From positions 1 through 64,000 of the forward strand of contig DASTAY010000050.1 of the NCBI GenBank assembly GCA_035712345.1: 64,000 nt of DNA, read 5' to 3'. Under the pieces are notes generated by a model that did not search any database, was not told the origin of the DNA, and worked only from the letters and a program-made list of their open reading frames with translations. This DNA comes from VRUE01 sp035712345 (GTDB taxonomy: Bacteria > Actinomycetota > Thermoleophilia > Solirubrobacterales > 70-9). Positions 48,869 to 56,922 of this stretch are shown piece by piece. The position numbers and the translations under genes are program-made. How positions within the stretch are numbered: position 1 is the first letter of the stretch; each line of letters begins with the position of its first letter.

Positions 48869-49834
48869 ATGATCGATCCCCTCGGCCGCTAGCGCGAGCA
48901 CGGCGAGAAGCCCGACTTCGCCGGTCTGCCGAGCTTCGGCGGCGTCCCCTACACCGAGGACCCCGCCGAGCTCGAGGGCGTCGACGTCGCGATCGTCGGC
49001 GCGCCGACCGACGACCTCGTCTCCGACCGCCCCGGCGCCCGCTTCGCCCCCCGCGCGATCCGCGCCGCGAGCTGCCCGCCCGGGCCTCATCTCGAGGCCG
49101 GCGTCGACGCCTTCGCCGCTCTGCGCATCGTCGACTACGGCGACGCGCCGGTTCTGCCGGCCGACCCGGTGCGCAGCCACGCCGCGACCGAGCGCACCGT
49201 CGGCGAGGTGCTCGACGCGGGTGCGATCCCGATCGTGCTCGGCGGCGACCACTCGATCGCCGAGCCCGACATCCGCGCCTGCGCCGCCCGCCACGGGCCG
49301 CTCGGGCTGGTCCACCTCGACACCCATACCGACACCGGCACCGAGGTCTTCGGGGTCGAGGTTTCGCACGGCACGCCGATGCGCCGCCTGGTCGAGCAGG
49401 GCCACATCGACCCCACGCGCTACGCCCAGATCGGCCTGCGGGGCTACTGGCCCGGCGAGAGGGAGTTCGCCTGGCAGGAGGAGCGCGGCATCGCGAGCGT
49501 CTTCATGCGCGAGGTGCGCGAGCTGGGGATCGAGGCGGCGGTCGGGCGGGCGACGGCCGCCGTCGGGGAGGGGGCGGCCTTCCTCTCGGTCGACATCGAC
49601 GTCCTCGACCCCGCCTTCGCTCCCGGCACCGGCACGCCGGAGCCCGGCGGGATGACCAGCGCCGACCTGCTCTGCGCCTGCCGCCTGATCGCCTCGCAGC
49701 TCGACCTCGTCGGAGCCGAGCTGGTCGAGGTGATCCCGACCGCGGTCGGCTCGGCCGACGTCACCGCCCTCGTCGCCGAGCGGGCCGTGCGCGAGATCCT
49801 CACCGGCATCGCCATCCGCCGCGCCGGGACTTGA
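48869..49834 (+). CDS. Agmatinase-family ureohydrolase with in-frame TAG
   Basis: ATG 48869 (or ATG 48851) opens MIDPLGR, then TAG at 48890-48892, then REHGEKPDFAGL and the rest of a complete ureohydrolase. From 48893 the frame is open to 49834, with metal motifs GGDHS, DTHTDTG and DIDVLDP all intact. The part between 48893 and 49168, including GAPTDDLVSDRPGARF, belongs to the conserved fold yet has no ATG, GTG or TTG. The first is GTG 49169, giving only 221 residues. So the gene is a recent nonsense mutant, a readthrough case or a base error. It would hydrolyse agmatine or a similar guanidine compound. Confidence 0.72.
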
Positions 49835-49894
49835 CGCACCCGGCGCATCTGACAGGCTCAACCTCCAACTACGAGAAGGCGAGAGGTGATCCGG

Positions 49895-50131
49895 ATGGCG
49901 CTCGACCAGAGCAAAGTGGGGCAGCACGTCGCATCGCAGATGGAAGCGATCGAAGCCGACTACGGCGACGACTGCGAAGTGGGGGACATCTGCACGATCG
50001 TCGAGGTCAGGGGGCCGCACGGCTCGCACGTGCGCATGCGCAGCACCGCCTCCTCGCCGCACTCGACCCTCGGTCTGCTCAAGCTCGCCGAGCAGGTCGC
50101 CCTGGCCAACTTCGGCCGCGACGACGTCTAG
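49895..50131 (+). CDS. Small conserved-looking protein, unknown
   Basis: No family is recognised. The 78-residue acidic protein starts with ALDQSKVGQHVASQMEAIEADYG, then a beta-rich core (VGDICTIVEVRG, SHVRMRSTAS) and a C-terminal helix. GAGAGG lies upstream of ATG 49895. A GTG at 49886 is less well placed. It lies 60 bases after the agmatinase-family gene. Confidence 0.6.
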   Translation: MALDQSKVGQHVASQMEAIEADYGDDCEVGDICTIVEVRGPHGSHVRMRSTASSPHSTLGLLKLAEQVALANFGRDDV

Positions 50132-50147
50132 CCACGGGCCGGCCCCG

Positions 50148-50927
50148 CTAGCGCTTCGGCGTCGTCGAGAGCAGCTTGATCGTGTAGCGCTCGGTGTAGT
50201 GGCTGCCGCCGGCGGTGCTCGTGTCCGCTTCGCTGCGCACGCTGCGGCGCAGCAGCAGGCCATCGGAGCGGCGCCGCCATTCGCGCCGCACGGCGGACCC
50301 GGACTCGGCGCCGCCGAAGACGCTGCGCGATTCGACCGGGATCGTGTCGAAGGCGAGACCGCCGACGTAGACCTTCTCGGTCCCCCGCACATGGGTGGTG
50401 GTGGAGATCGAGGAGTCGTCGGATTCGCAGAAGCTGGTGAAGCTCGCCCCCGCCTTGGCCGAGGTGGCGCCGCTGTGGCAATGGAACGAGTCCTTCTGGC
50501 CGACGCCGAAGAATTCGTGGAATTCGGTCACCGTGCCGGTCGTCCCGCCGTGGGACGTGCACAGTTCCCCTTCGGTCCAGCGCCCGTCGAAGACCTGCCA
50601 GCGTTCGCGCTCGGCGCAGCGCCCGGTGCTGAGCACGACGGTCGAGAGGCCGTTGTAGTCGTGGGTCGTGTCGAGCACCGGGCTGTTCACGCTCTCCGAG
50701 CCGCGCGTGCCGTAGCGGTAGACGCCGAGCGCCGGTTCATCCGGCCCGTTCGCCGCCTTGCCCCCGTCGTCCTCGGCGCGGAAGGAGCGCACCGCGTCGC
50801 CGACCGTCGTCCGCGTCGGTTCGTCACGCGGCCAGGCGAGCCAGGCGACGACCGCCAGAACCGCCACGCAGGCGGCTGCGAGCAGCCCGATCTTGCGACG
50901 CCGTCCCCTTCCCTCCCCAGATACCAC
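50148..50927 (-). CDS. Exported or membrane-anchored protein, unknown
   Basis: The 259-residue protein has a basic N-terminus and one hydrophobic helix at about 14-31 followed by PRDEP, so it is anchored or exported. The rest is a beta-rich domain with several Cys (TGRCAERE, GELCTSHGG, FHCHSG, FCESDD) that may form disulfides. No family is recognised. ATG 50927 is used and GTG-type alternatives are not needed. It lies next to recQ on the same strand. Confidence 0.65.
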   Translation of the reverse strand: MVSGEGRGRRRKIGLLAAACVAVLAVVAWLAWPRDEPTRTTVGDAVRSFRAEDDGGKAANGPDEPALGVYRYGTRGSESVNSPVLDTTHDYNGLSTVVLSTGRCAERERWQVFDGRWTEGELCTSHGGTTGTVTEFHEFFGVGQKDSFHCHSGATSAKAGASFTSFCESDDSSISTTTHVRGTEKVYVGGLAFDTIPVESRSVFGGAESGSAVRREWRRRSDGLLLRRSVRSEADTSTAGGSHYTERYTIKLLSTTPKR

Positions 50928-50954
50928 GGCGTTTATCTTCGCAGCGGAGCTCGC

Positions 50955-52514
50955 TCAGAAGTGTTGTGATTCGTTGACGATCGCCAGCACGCCGGCCGCG
51001 TGCTTGGCGACGAAGCTCGGGCCGACGCCCTTGAGCGCGAGCAGGGCGTCCTCGCTCGCGGGGCGGGTGGCGGCGATCGCCTGCAGGGTCGAGTTGTGGG
51101 CGACGGTGTAGGCCGGCTTGCCCTGGGCGGCTCCGAGTCGCCACTCCTTGAGCCGCTCGAAGAGCGAGGCGTCGGCGGAGGAGAGCTCGGCCGGCGGCGG
51201 CGCGGCCTGCTTGGCGCCGGGCCGGCGGCGGACCGCGATCGTCTCGGGGTCGGGCAGCCAGCCCTGGCGGTCGCAGACGTCGCAGCAGCGCCCGAGCGGC
51301 TGCCCCGCCTGATGATCGCCGAAGTGGGCGAGGACGCTGCGCCGGCGGCAGCCGTCGGAGTAGATGAACTCCTTGATCGTGTGGTAGTCGCGCCAGCCGC
51401 GCTCGCGGGCGATCGCCAGGTCGGGATCGCCGGCGCGCTGCTGGTTGAAGCGCACGAGGCGGCCGAGGTCGGCCTTCATCGCCAGCAGCACCGCCCTGGC
51501 GGGCAGCCCGTCGCGACCGGCGCGACCGGCCTCCTGGTAGTAGGCCTCGAGGCTGGTCGGGATCGCCATGTGCCAGACCGAGCGCACGTCGGCCTTGTCG
51601 ACACCCATCCCGAAGGCGTTGGTGGCGACGATCACGTCGACCTCGCCGGTCATGAATCGCGCCTGCGCTTCGCTGCGGTCCTCGGACTCCATGCCGGCGT
51701 GGTAGGCGAGCGCGCCCTGGCCCGCTTCGCGCAGCGTCGCGGCGACCTCGTCGGTGTCGCGGCGCGTGCCGCAGTAGACGATCGCCGGGCGGTTCGCCGG
51801 GTCGGCCAGGCCCGCTTCGAGCAGCGCCGTGCGCCGCGCCTTGGAGCCCTTGCCCTCGAGCCGCACGACGTCGAATGAGAGGTTGGGCCGGTCGAAGCCG
51901 GAGCGCACCTGCAGCGGGTCCCGCATCTGGAAGCGGGCGGCGATCTCGCGCGCCACCGCCTCGGTGGCGGTCGCCGTGCAGGCCATCACCGTCGGCCGTC
52001 CGAGCCTCTCGGCGATCTCCGGCAGGCGCAGGTAATCGGGGCGGAAGTCGTGCCCCCACTCCGAGACGCAGTGCGCCTCGTCGACGGCGAGCAGGTCGAT
52101 CCGCCGGCGCTCGATCGCGGCGAGGAAGACGGTCGAGGCGAAGCGCTCCGGCGAGCAGTAGACGATCCGCGCCGCGCCGCCGCGCACCTGGGCGAGCGAG
52201 TGGCGGACCGCCTCCTCGCTCATCGCCGAGGTGATCATCGCCACCGGGTGCCCGGCCGCGCTCAGCCGCCGCCACTGGTCGTTCATCAGCGCGATCAGCG
52301 GGCTGACGACGATCGTCAGATCCTCGCCCGCCAGCCCGGGGAGCTGGTAGCAGAGGCTCTTGCCGCCGCCGGTCGGCATCACGATCAGCGAGTCGCGTCC
52401 TGCGAGCGCGGCCTCGACCGCCTCGCGCTGCCCCGGTCGCCAGGTGGAGAAACCCAGCCTCCCGAGCAGCGCGTCGGCACGATCTTCGACCTGCAGCTCG
52501 GTCTGGGCGTTCAC
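50955..52514 (-). CDS. recQ: RecQ-family DNA helicase
   Basis: The 519-residue superfamily 2 3'-5' helicase for repair and recombination has Walker A PTGGGKS (47-53), DEAH (VDEAHCVSEWGHDFR), TATA in CTATAT, the Walker-like FGMGVDKADVRSVWH and QEAGRAGRDG. A Cys4 zinc site follows (CRRR...CCDVC), and a C-terminal HRDC-like part is near 440-515 (helical, with LLALKGVGPSF). GTG 52514 begins just before a conserved helix. The length is slightly short of E. coli RecQ because the winged-helix part is reduced. Confidence 0.93.
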   Translation of the reverse strand: MNAQTELQVEDRADALLGRLGFSTWRPGQREAVEAALAGRDSLIVMPTGGGKSLCYQLPGLAGEDLTIVVSPLIALMNDQWRRLSAAGHPVAMITSAMSEEAVRHSLAQVRGGAARIVYCSPERFASTVFLAAIERRRIDLLAVDEAHCVSEWGHDFRPDYLRLPEIAERLGRPTVMACTATATEAVAREIAARFQMRDPLQVRSGFDRPNLSFDVVRLEGKGSKARRTALLEAGLADPANRPAIVYCGTRRDTDEVAATLREAGQGALAYHAGMESEDRSEAQARFMTGEVDVIVATNAFGMGVDKADVRSVWHMAIPTSLEAYYQEAGRAGRDGLPARAVLLAMKADLGRLVRFNQQRAGDPDLAIARERGWRDYHTIKEFIYSDGCRRRSVLAHFGDHQAGQPLGRCCDVCDRQGWLPDPETIAVRRRPGAKQAAPPPAELSSADASLFERLKEWRLGAAQGKPAYTVAHNSTLQAIAATRPASEDALLALKGVGPSFVAKHAAGVLAIVNESQHF

Positions 52515-52575
52515 CCGAGCCAGGCTATGCGTTCCTCCGGCGGCTCGCGCGGTGGTTTCGATCCGCTTACAGCGG

Positions 52576-52598
52576 GGATTGGAAGAGTCTCCCAATCC
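52576..52598 (+). promoter_or_regulatory. Hairpin next to a Shine-Dalgarno
   Basis: GGATTGG and CCAATCC form a 7-bp stem around AAGAGTCTC. It ends at 52598, directly before AAAGGAGG for the gene at 52611. It could stabilise the transcript 5' end or tune ribosome access. Confidence 0.4.
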
Positions 52599-52610
52599 AA
52601 AGGAGGAGCG

Positions 52611-52886
52611 ATGTCCACCCTTGCAATCGTCGCCATAGTCATCGGCGCCCTGATCGTCCTTGCGATCGTCGTCTCAGCCGCTCGGCGTGCTCGCGACCGA
52701 CGCGAGCTCGCCCAGGCCCAGGGCGAGGCGCAGCACGCTGACGCGCGGCACCATCGTGAGAGGGCAGAGGAGAGTCGCACCGAGGCCGCGATCGCCGCGG
52801 AGCGTGCGGAGCGGGCGAAGGTCGAGGCCGAGTTGAACGAAGAGCGCGCCGACGAGCGCGAGCGAGAGCTGGGCAGGAACAACTAG
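52611..52886 (+). CDS. Small membrane protein with coiled-coil, unknown
   Basis: The 91-residue protein has a single N-terminal helix (about 3-22, IVAIVIGALIVLAIVVSA) and then a charged helical stretch of Arg/Glu/Ala-rich heptads (RRELAQAQGEAQHADARHHRERAEE). An N-out or N-in single-pass protein with a cytoplasmic coiled-coil is likely. AAAGGAGG precedes ATG 52611. No family is identified. It is followed 11 bases later by another small gene with an equally strong ribosome site. Confidence 0.68.
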   Translation: MSTLAIVAIVIGALIVLAIVVSAARRARDRRELAQAQGEAQHADARHHRERAEESRTEAAIAAERAERAKVEAELNEERADERERELGRNN

Positions 52887-52897
52887 GAGGTAGAACG

Positions 52898-53401
52898 ATG
52901 GCTCAAGCCAAACCCAAAGCCAAAGCTCCGTCGAAACGGTCCGCGGGATCGAAGGCCCCGCAGGCCCGCTCGCGCGGCTCGACCGGGAAATCGACGAATT
53001 CGAGGAAACGCGCGACTTCCCGCAAGCAGTCGAACGCCTCGAAACCGTCCCCGGTGGCCGCGATGAGCAACGCCACCGACAAGGCTGCGACCGCCGTTGG
53101 CGATACGGCCGCCAAAGCCACGAGCGCGGTCGGCGCTGCCGCGGGCAAGGCGAAGGTGCCGTTGATTGCCGGCGGGGCGGCGCTTGCCGGTGCGGCCGGA
53201 GGCGCAGCTCTGGGCGCACGCCAGGCCCGCCGCCACCGTCGTGGCCTGGCCAAGACGGCCAGAGGCGTGGGTGCGCTCGGCGTGCAGGTGGGTCACCTTG
53301 CGTCCGAGCTGCAGCGCAGTCGGGAAGCGACGAACGGTCAGCATCGCTCGCCGCTCGAGGTCGTCCTGGAGGGACTGACCGCCAGACGCTCCCGCGCCTA
53401 G
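52898..53401 (+). CDS. Basic protein with glycine-rich hydrophobic segment
   Basis: The 167-residue protein has a highly basic, Ser/Lys-rich N-terminal 50 residues (histone-H1-like) and then Ala-rich helices. A glycine- and alanine-rich hydrophobic segment lies at about 90-105 (LIAGGAALAGAAGGAALG), with an Arg-rich stretch after. The basic part could bind DNA or polyanions, and the hydrophobic segment suggests membrane association. AGGAGG is 7 bases before ATG 52898. No family is recognised. It probably forms an operon with the gene at 52611. Confidence 0.65.
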   Translation: MAQAKPKAKAPSKRSAGSKAPQARSRGSTGKSTNSRKRATSRKQSNASKPSPVAAMSNATDKAATAVGDTAAKATSAVGAAAGKAKVPLIAGGAALAGAAGGAALGARQARRHRRGLAKTARGVGALGVQVGHLASELQRSREATNGQHRSPLEVVLEGLTARRSRA

Positions 53402-53453
53402 GACCCTCGCCGCAGGGTCCGCCGGCCAAGGGCGGGCCCTGCGGCTGCCGCTC

Positions 53454-54575
53454 TCATTCGCCGGCGATCTGCGCCGGGACCTCCGACAGCGGCTCGGCAA
53501 GCGCGTCGATCCGCTGCGCGAGCCTGCGCGTGTCGGCGCGGCTCAGCTCGGTGTAGGAGACGAAGCCGCCGCCGCGCCGGTAGGGCTTCAGCGAGGCGTA
53601 GACGTCTTCAAACTGGGCTTCGATTTCCCTCGCCGGCTTCGGGCCCTGCTCGGCGACCAGTGGCTCGACCGCTTCGAAGGCTGCCTCGGCGCCTTCGACG
53701 TTGGCCTCGAAATCGACCAGGTCGACGTGCGAGTAGCGCTCCTCCTCACCGGTGATCTTCGAGGCCGAGACCTCCCCGAGCAGCTCGTTGGCGCCGTTGG
53801 CGATCTGCGCCGCCTGTAGTTCGACGCGCTTCACCCTCCGCCGCAGCTCCTCGACGTTGGCGAGCAGCCGCTTGGCGACCGGAGTCATCCCGGCCGTCGT
53901 GTCCTTTTCCCACAGCGTCTGCTCGATCTTGTGGAAGCCTTCGAATTCGCCCGCTTCGACGTCGTTGATGCGGGCGTCGATGCGCGGGTCGAGGTCGCCG
54001 AAGGACTCGGCCACCGGCTCGACCCTCTCGTACGGGATGCGGGCGGCGGGGTAGAGGCCCTTCGCCTTGGCGACGTCGCCGGCGATGACCGCGGCGACGA
54101 ACGGTTCGGTCTCGGCGACCAGCTCGTCGGCGTTCCTCTCCAGGTAGTCGCGGTACCGGGCAACCGCTTCTTCGCTCGCCGGCTCGGCCTGCGCCTCGGC
54201 GCCGCCGGTCACGGTCAGCGTGCCGTTTTCGTTCGTGCCGCCGGTGCAGCGCAGCGTGTATTCGCCCTTCTCCAGCTTCAGCGAGAAACCGCCCGAGAGA
54301 CCTTCGGAGAGGTTCTCGACCTCGCCCAGGATCGTTTCGCCTTCGAGCACCTCGAGCTCGGTCACGCTCGAGCTGCCGGTGTTTTCGACTTCGAAGACGA
54401 GCGGACCGGCGGGAGCCTTGGCGTCGTGCGGGTCGCATCCTTCGTCGGTCAGCTCGAAGGCCATCTTCTTCGCCCCCGGGGGAACGTCGTTGCTCGAGCC
54501 GCAGCCGGCGACCCCAAGCGCGGTCAGGCCGAGCACGGCGAGGATGGGAAGGGCGTGGGCGGGAGATCGTTGCAT
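53454..54575 (-). CDS. efeO: EfeO iron-uptake lipoprotein
   Basis: The 373-residue periplasm/cell-surface lipoprotein has signal peptide and lipobox LGVAGC (Cys25). A cupredoxin-like EfeO N-domain follows (about 34-120), then the imelysin/peptidase M75 domain (about 135-370) with the HxxE metal motif in FHKIEQ near 213-218. It is part of the EfeUOB ferrous iron uptake system. ATG 54575 lies about 40 bases from an iron box, so iron repression is likely. It is read separately from efeB-efeU, with a palindromic repeat between the units. Confidence 0.92.
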   Translation of the reverse strand: MQRSPAHALPILAVLGLTALGVAGCGSSNDVPPGAKKMAFELTDEGCDPHDAKAPAGPLVFEVENTGSSSVTELEVLEGETILGEVENLSEGLSGGFSLKLEKGEYTLRCTGGTNENGTLTVTGGAEAQAEPASEEAVARYRDYLERNADELVAETEPFVAAVIAGDVAKAKGLYPAARIPYERVEPVAESFGDLDPRIDARINDVEAGEFEGFHKIEQTLWEKDTTAGMTPVAKRLLANVEELRRRVKRVELQAAQIANGANELLGEVSASKITGEEERYSHVDLVDFEANVEGAEAAFEAVEPLVAEQGPKPAREIEAQFEDVYASLKPYRRGGGFVSYTELSRADTRRLAQRIDALAEPLSEVPAQIAGE

Positions 54576-54613
54576 CTGGGGGATCGCTCCTGTCGGGTTG
54601 GCCTGGGACGAGA

Positions 54614-54629
54614 GTTAGGCGACCCTAAC
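54614..54629. promoter_or_regulatory. Iron box (DtxR/IdeR-like) upstream of efeO
   Basis: GTTAGGCGACCCTAAC, with the palindromic half-sites TTAGG and CCTAA, is found 38 bases upstream of efeO. The 15-base GTTAGGCGACCCTAA is repeated exactly at 56874 before efeU. It resembles the inner 14 bases of the mycobacterial IdeR box. Confidence 0.7.
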
Positions 54630-54672
54630 AAAAACCGACACGTCCAGTCGGAATGCGAAAGTTTGAATCGGC

Positions 54673-54715
54673 GCCGTAGAGGTTTGGTCCGCATAGCGGA
54701 CCAAAACACTACGGC
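54673..54715. repeat. 19-bp palindromic repeat, copy 2
   Basis: GCCGTAGAGGTTTGGTCCG faces CGGACCAAAACACTACGGC across the loop CATAG (17 of 19 pairs). It shares the outer arm GCCGTAGAGGTTTGG with copy 1 at 2580-2622. It lies between efeO's promoter region and the efeB stop. Confidence 0.7.
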
Positions 54716-54719
54716 CCGC

Positions 54720-55958
54720 TCAGCTGAGCAGGGTCTCGCCGACGTAGCCACCCCTGCGGGCGCCGGGGGGGACGGCGAAGACGGCGCTGCCGACGTGCTT
54801 GATGTACTCGTTGAGCGCGTCTCGGGAGCCGAGGCGGCGCTGGATCGGCACGAACTGGCGTCGGGGGTCGCGCTGGAAGGCGATGAAGAAGAGACCGGCT
54901 TCGAGCTCGCCCAACCCCTCGTCGACGCCGTCGGTGAAGGAGTAGCCGCGGCGCAGGATCCGCTCGCCGGAGTTGGACGAGGGCGAGGCGAGGCGCACGT
55001 GTGAGTCCGCGGGGATGGTTGGCCGCCCGCCCGCTTCGGCGTCGAGGTCGAGCGGGTCGTCCTCGCCGCTCTCGCCGAGCGGCGCGCCGCTGTACTTGTG
55101 GCGGCCGATCGTCTGCTCTTGGTCTTCGAGGGACGAGCGGTCCCAGACCTCGAGCAGCATGCGGATGCGGCGGGTGACCACGTAGCTGCCGCCGCGCATC
55201 CAGGCCGGGCCTTCGCCGCCGCCGACCCAGACGAAGCGCCGCATCGCCTCGGTGTCCTCGGCGCGGATGTTCGCCGTGCCGTCCTTGAAGCCCAGCAGGT
55301 TGCGGGGCGTGTCCTGGCTGCGGCTGGTGGTCGAGGTGCGGCCGAAGCCGAGCTGGGACCAGCGCATGACGACTGCGCCGCGGCCGATCCGGGCGAGGTT
55401 GCGGATCGCGTGGAAGGCGACCTGGGGGTCGTCGGAGCAAGCCTGCACGCAGACGTCGCCGCCGCTTTCGGCCGGCTCGAGCTCGTCGGCGGGCAGCGGC
55501 GGGATGGGGGCCAGCGGCGCGGGCCGCTTCCGCCCGAGGCCGAGCCCGCGGCGTTCGAACAGGTTCGGCCCGAAGCCGAAGGTGACGGTGAGCCGCGAGG
55601 GGAGCAGGCCGACCGTCTCACCGGTGTCGTCGGGTGGCGCGACCTGCAGCGCGTTGACGTCGCCGACCATCCGGCCGGTGGTCATCTCCGCCGCCGCCAG
55701 TGACCATTCGCGCATCAGCTCGCGCAGCTCGGAGCGGCTGTTCGTGACCAGGTCGAAAGCGGCGAAGTGGAGGCGATCCTGGGCAGGCGTGTCGATGCCC
55801 GCCTGGTGCTCGCCGTAGAAGGGAACCGAGCCGGTTCCGTCGCCCGAGGCGTCTGCGCTCTCCTGGCCGAGCAGAAAGCCACCGGCGCCGCCGAGGGCGA
55901 GCCCGGCGCCCCCGGCGCCGGCCGAGGCCAGCAGCCGGCGGCGGGTGATCGGGCTCAT
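54720..55958 (-). CDS. efeB: EfeB deferrochelatase/DyP-type peroxidase
   Basis: The 412-residue heme enzyme is exported by the Tat pathway: twin-arginine leader TRRRLLA at 6-12 and a hydrophobic AGAGGAGLALGGAGG stretch. The DyP GxxDG motif is present as GFKDG in 223-230, with the proximal His expected near 322 (DSHVR). It takes iron from heme or oxidises ferrous iron in the Efe system. It is separated by only ten bases from the efeU stop upstream, so the two are one operon. Its length matches EfeB. Confidence 0.93.
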   Translation of the reverse strand: MSPITRRRLLASAGAGGAGLALGGAGGFLLGQESADASGDGTGSVPFYGEHQAGIDTPAQDRLHFAAFDLVTNSRSELRELMREWSLAAAEMTTGRMVGDVNALQVAPPDDTGETVGLLPSRLTVTFGFGPNLFERRGLGLGRKRPAPLAPIPPLPADELEPAESGGDVCVQACSDDPQVAFHAIRNLARIGRGAVVMRWSQLGFGRTSTTSRSQDTPRNLLGFKDGTANIRAEDTEAMRRFVWVGGGEGPAWMRGGSYVVTRRIRMLLEVWDRSSLEDQEQTIGRHKYSGAPLGESGEDDPLDLDAEAGGRPTIPADSHVRLASPSSNSGERILRRGYSFTDGVDEGLGELEAGLFFIAFQRDPRRQFVPIQRRLGSRDALNEYIKHVGSAVFAVPPGARRGGYVGETLLS

Positions 55959-55968
55959 CGGCGGTCGG

Positions 55969-56838
55969 TCAGGCAGGGCTCTCGGCCGTCGCGGCGCCGC
56001 GACGGGCCCCGCTCCGCAGGCGCCGCAGGCGCGTCCGCAGCCGGTCGGGCCAGACCACGAAGAGCGCCATCGGCACGGCGTAGGCCAGGTAGACGACGGC
56101 CTCGATCACGGTCGGCTGCGGCTGCAGGCCGAGCATCCCGGTCAGCAGCGAGCCGGACACCGTCCCCGGCTGGACCAGCCAGGTGAGATCGAGCGCCTGC
56201 CCCTGCAGGCCGTTGATCCAGCCCGCCTCGTGGGCCGTGTGCGCCGCGGTCGCCAGCAGGCCGGCGGCGACGAAGACGAGCACGAGGCCGGTGATGCGGA
56301 AGAAGCGCGTGAGGTTGATCCGCACGCCGCCGCGGTAGAGGCCGAGCCCGATCGCGATCGCGGCGGCAAGCCCGAGGATCGCGCCCGCACCGGCGGCGGT
56401 GGGGTTGGTCGAGTCCTGGAAGGCGGCGAGCAGGAAGACGGTGGTCTCGAAGCCCTCCCGCAGGACCGCGAGGAAGGCCATCCCGACCAGCGCGATGGTC
56501 GAGCCGGTGGCGAGCGCCGAGGCGGCCTCGCCTTCCAGTTCGGCTTTGATCCCGCGTGCGTTGCGGCGCATCCAGACGATCATGTAGGTGATCGTCGCGA
56601 CCGCGATCAGGCTGACGATCGTCTCCAGGCCCTCCTGCTGGCGCTGCGGCAGCTCCTCGCCGACGACCCGCAGCAGCACGGCTACCGCGGTGCAGAGGAC
56701 GACCGCGATGCCGACCCCGATCCACATCTGCTTGAGCGCGTCGCGTCGCCCCTCCTTGACCAGGAAGGCGGCGATGATGCCGACGATCAGCGAGGCCTCG
56801 ACGCCCTCGCGCAGCGCGATTACAAAGGTGGGGATCAT
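55969..56838 (-). CDS. efeU: EfeU ferrous iron permease (FTR1 family)
   Basis: The 289-residue, seven-helix FTR1-like permease has two iron-binding REGxE motifs: REGVE at 10-14 and REGFE near 136-140. It takes up iron with EfeO and EfeB. ATG 56838 is chosen so that the first REGVE sits in the first helix. An upstream GTG/ATG reading of ten residues is rejected. An iron box is 36-50 bases upstream. Confidence 0.93.
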   Translation of the reverse strand: MIPTFVIALREGVEASLIVGIIAAFLVKEGRRDALKQMWIGVGIAVVLCTAVAVLLRVVGEELPQRQQEGLETIVSLIAVATITYMIVWMRRNARGIKAELEGEAASALATGSTIALVGMAFLAVLREGFETTVFLLAAFQDSTNPTAAGAGAILGLAAAIAIGLGLYRGGVRINLTRFFRITGLVLVFVAAGLLATAAHTAHEAGWINGLQGQALDLTWLVQPGTVSGSLLTGMLGLQPQPTVIEAVVYLAYAVPMALFVVWPDRLRTRLRRLRSGARRGAATAESPA

Positions 56839-56873
56839 TCTGGATGCGGCTCCTGCCTGGCCGCCCACTAGCC

Positions 56874-56888
56874 GTTAGGCGACCCTAA
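56874..56888. promoter_or_regulatory. Iron box (DtxR/IdeR-like) upstream of efeU
   Basis: GTTAGGCGACCCTAA is identical to the site before efeO, followed here by TTAGG, so three TTAGG/CCTAA half-sites lie in a row. It sits in the likely promoter of the efeU-efeB operon. Confidence 0.72.
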
Positions 56889-56922
56889 TTAGGTGGGCCA
56901 AAACCTAGCACAGGAGTTGGGA

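Noticed and set aside
48890..48892. TAG read as pyrrolysine in the agmatinase-family gene
   Set aside because: No Pyl biosynthesis gene is seen here, and the position is outside the active site, so a nonsense change or base error is simpler.
47672..50392. A long minus-strand frame covering the agmatinase-family gene and the GH26-like gene
   Set aside because: The GH26-like protein starts with a signal peptide at ATG 48754. The upstream half is antisense to a gene with clear ureohydrolase motifs on the other strand.
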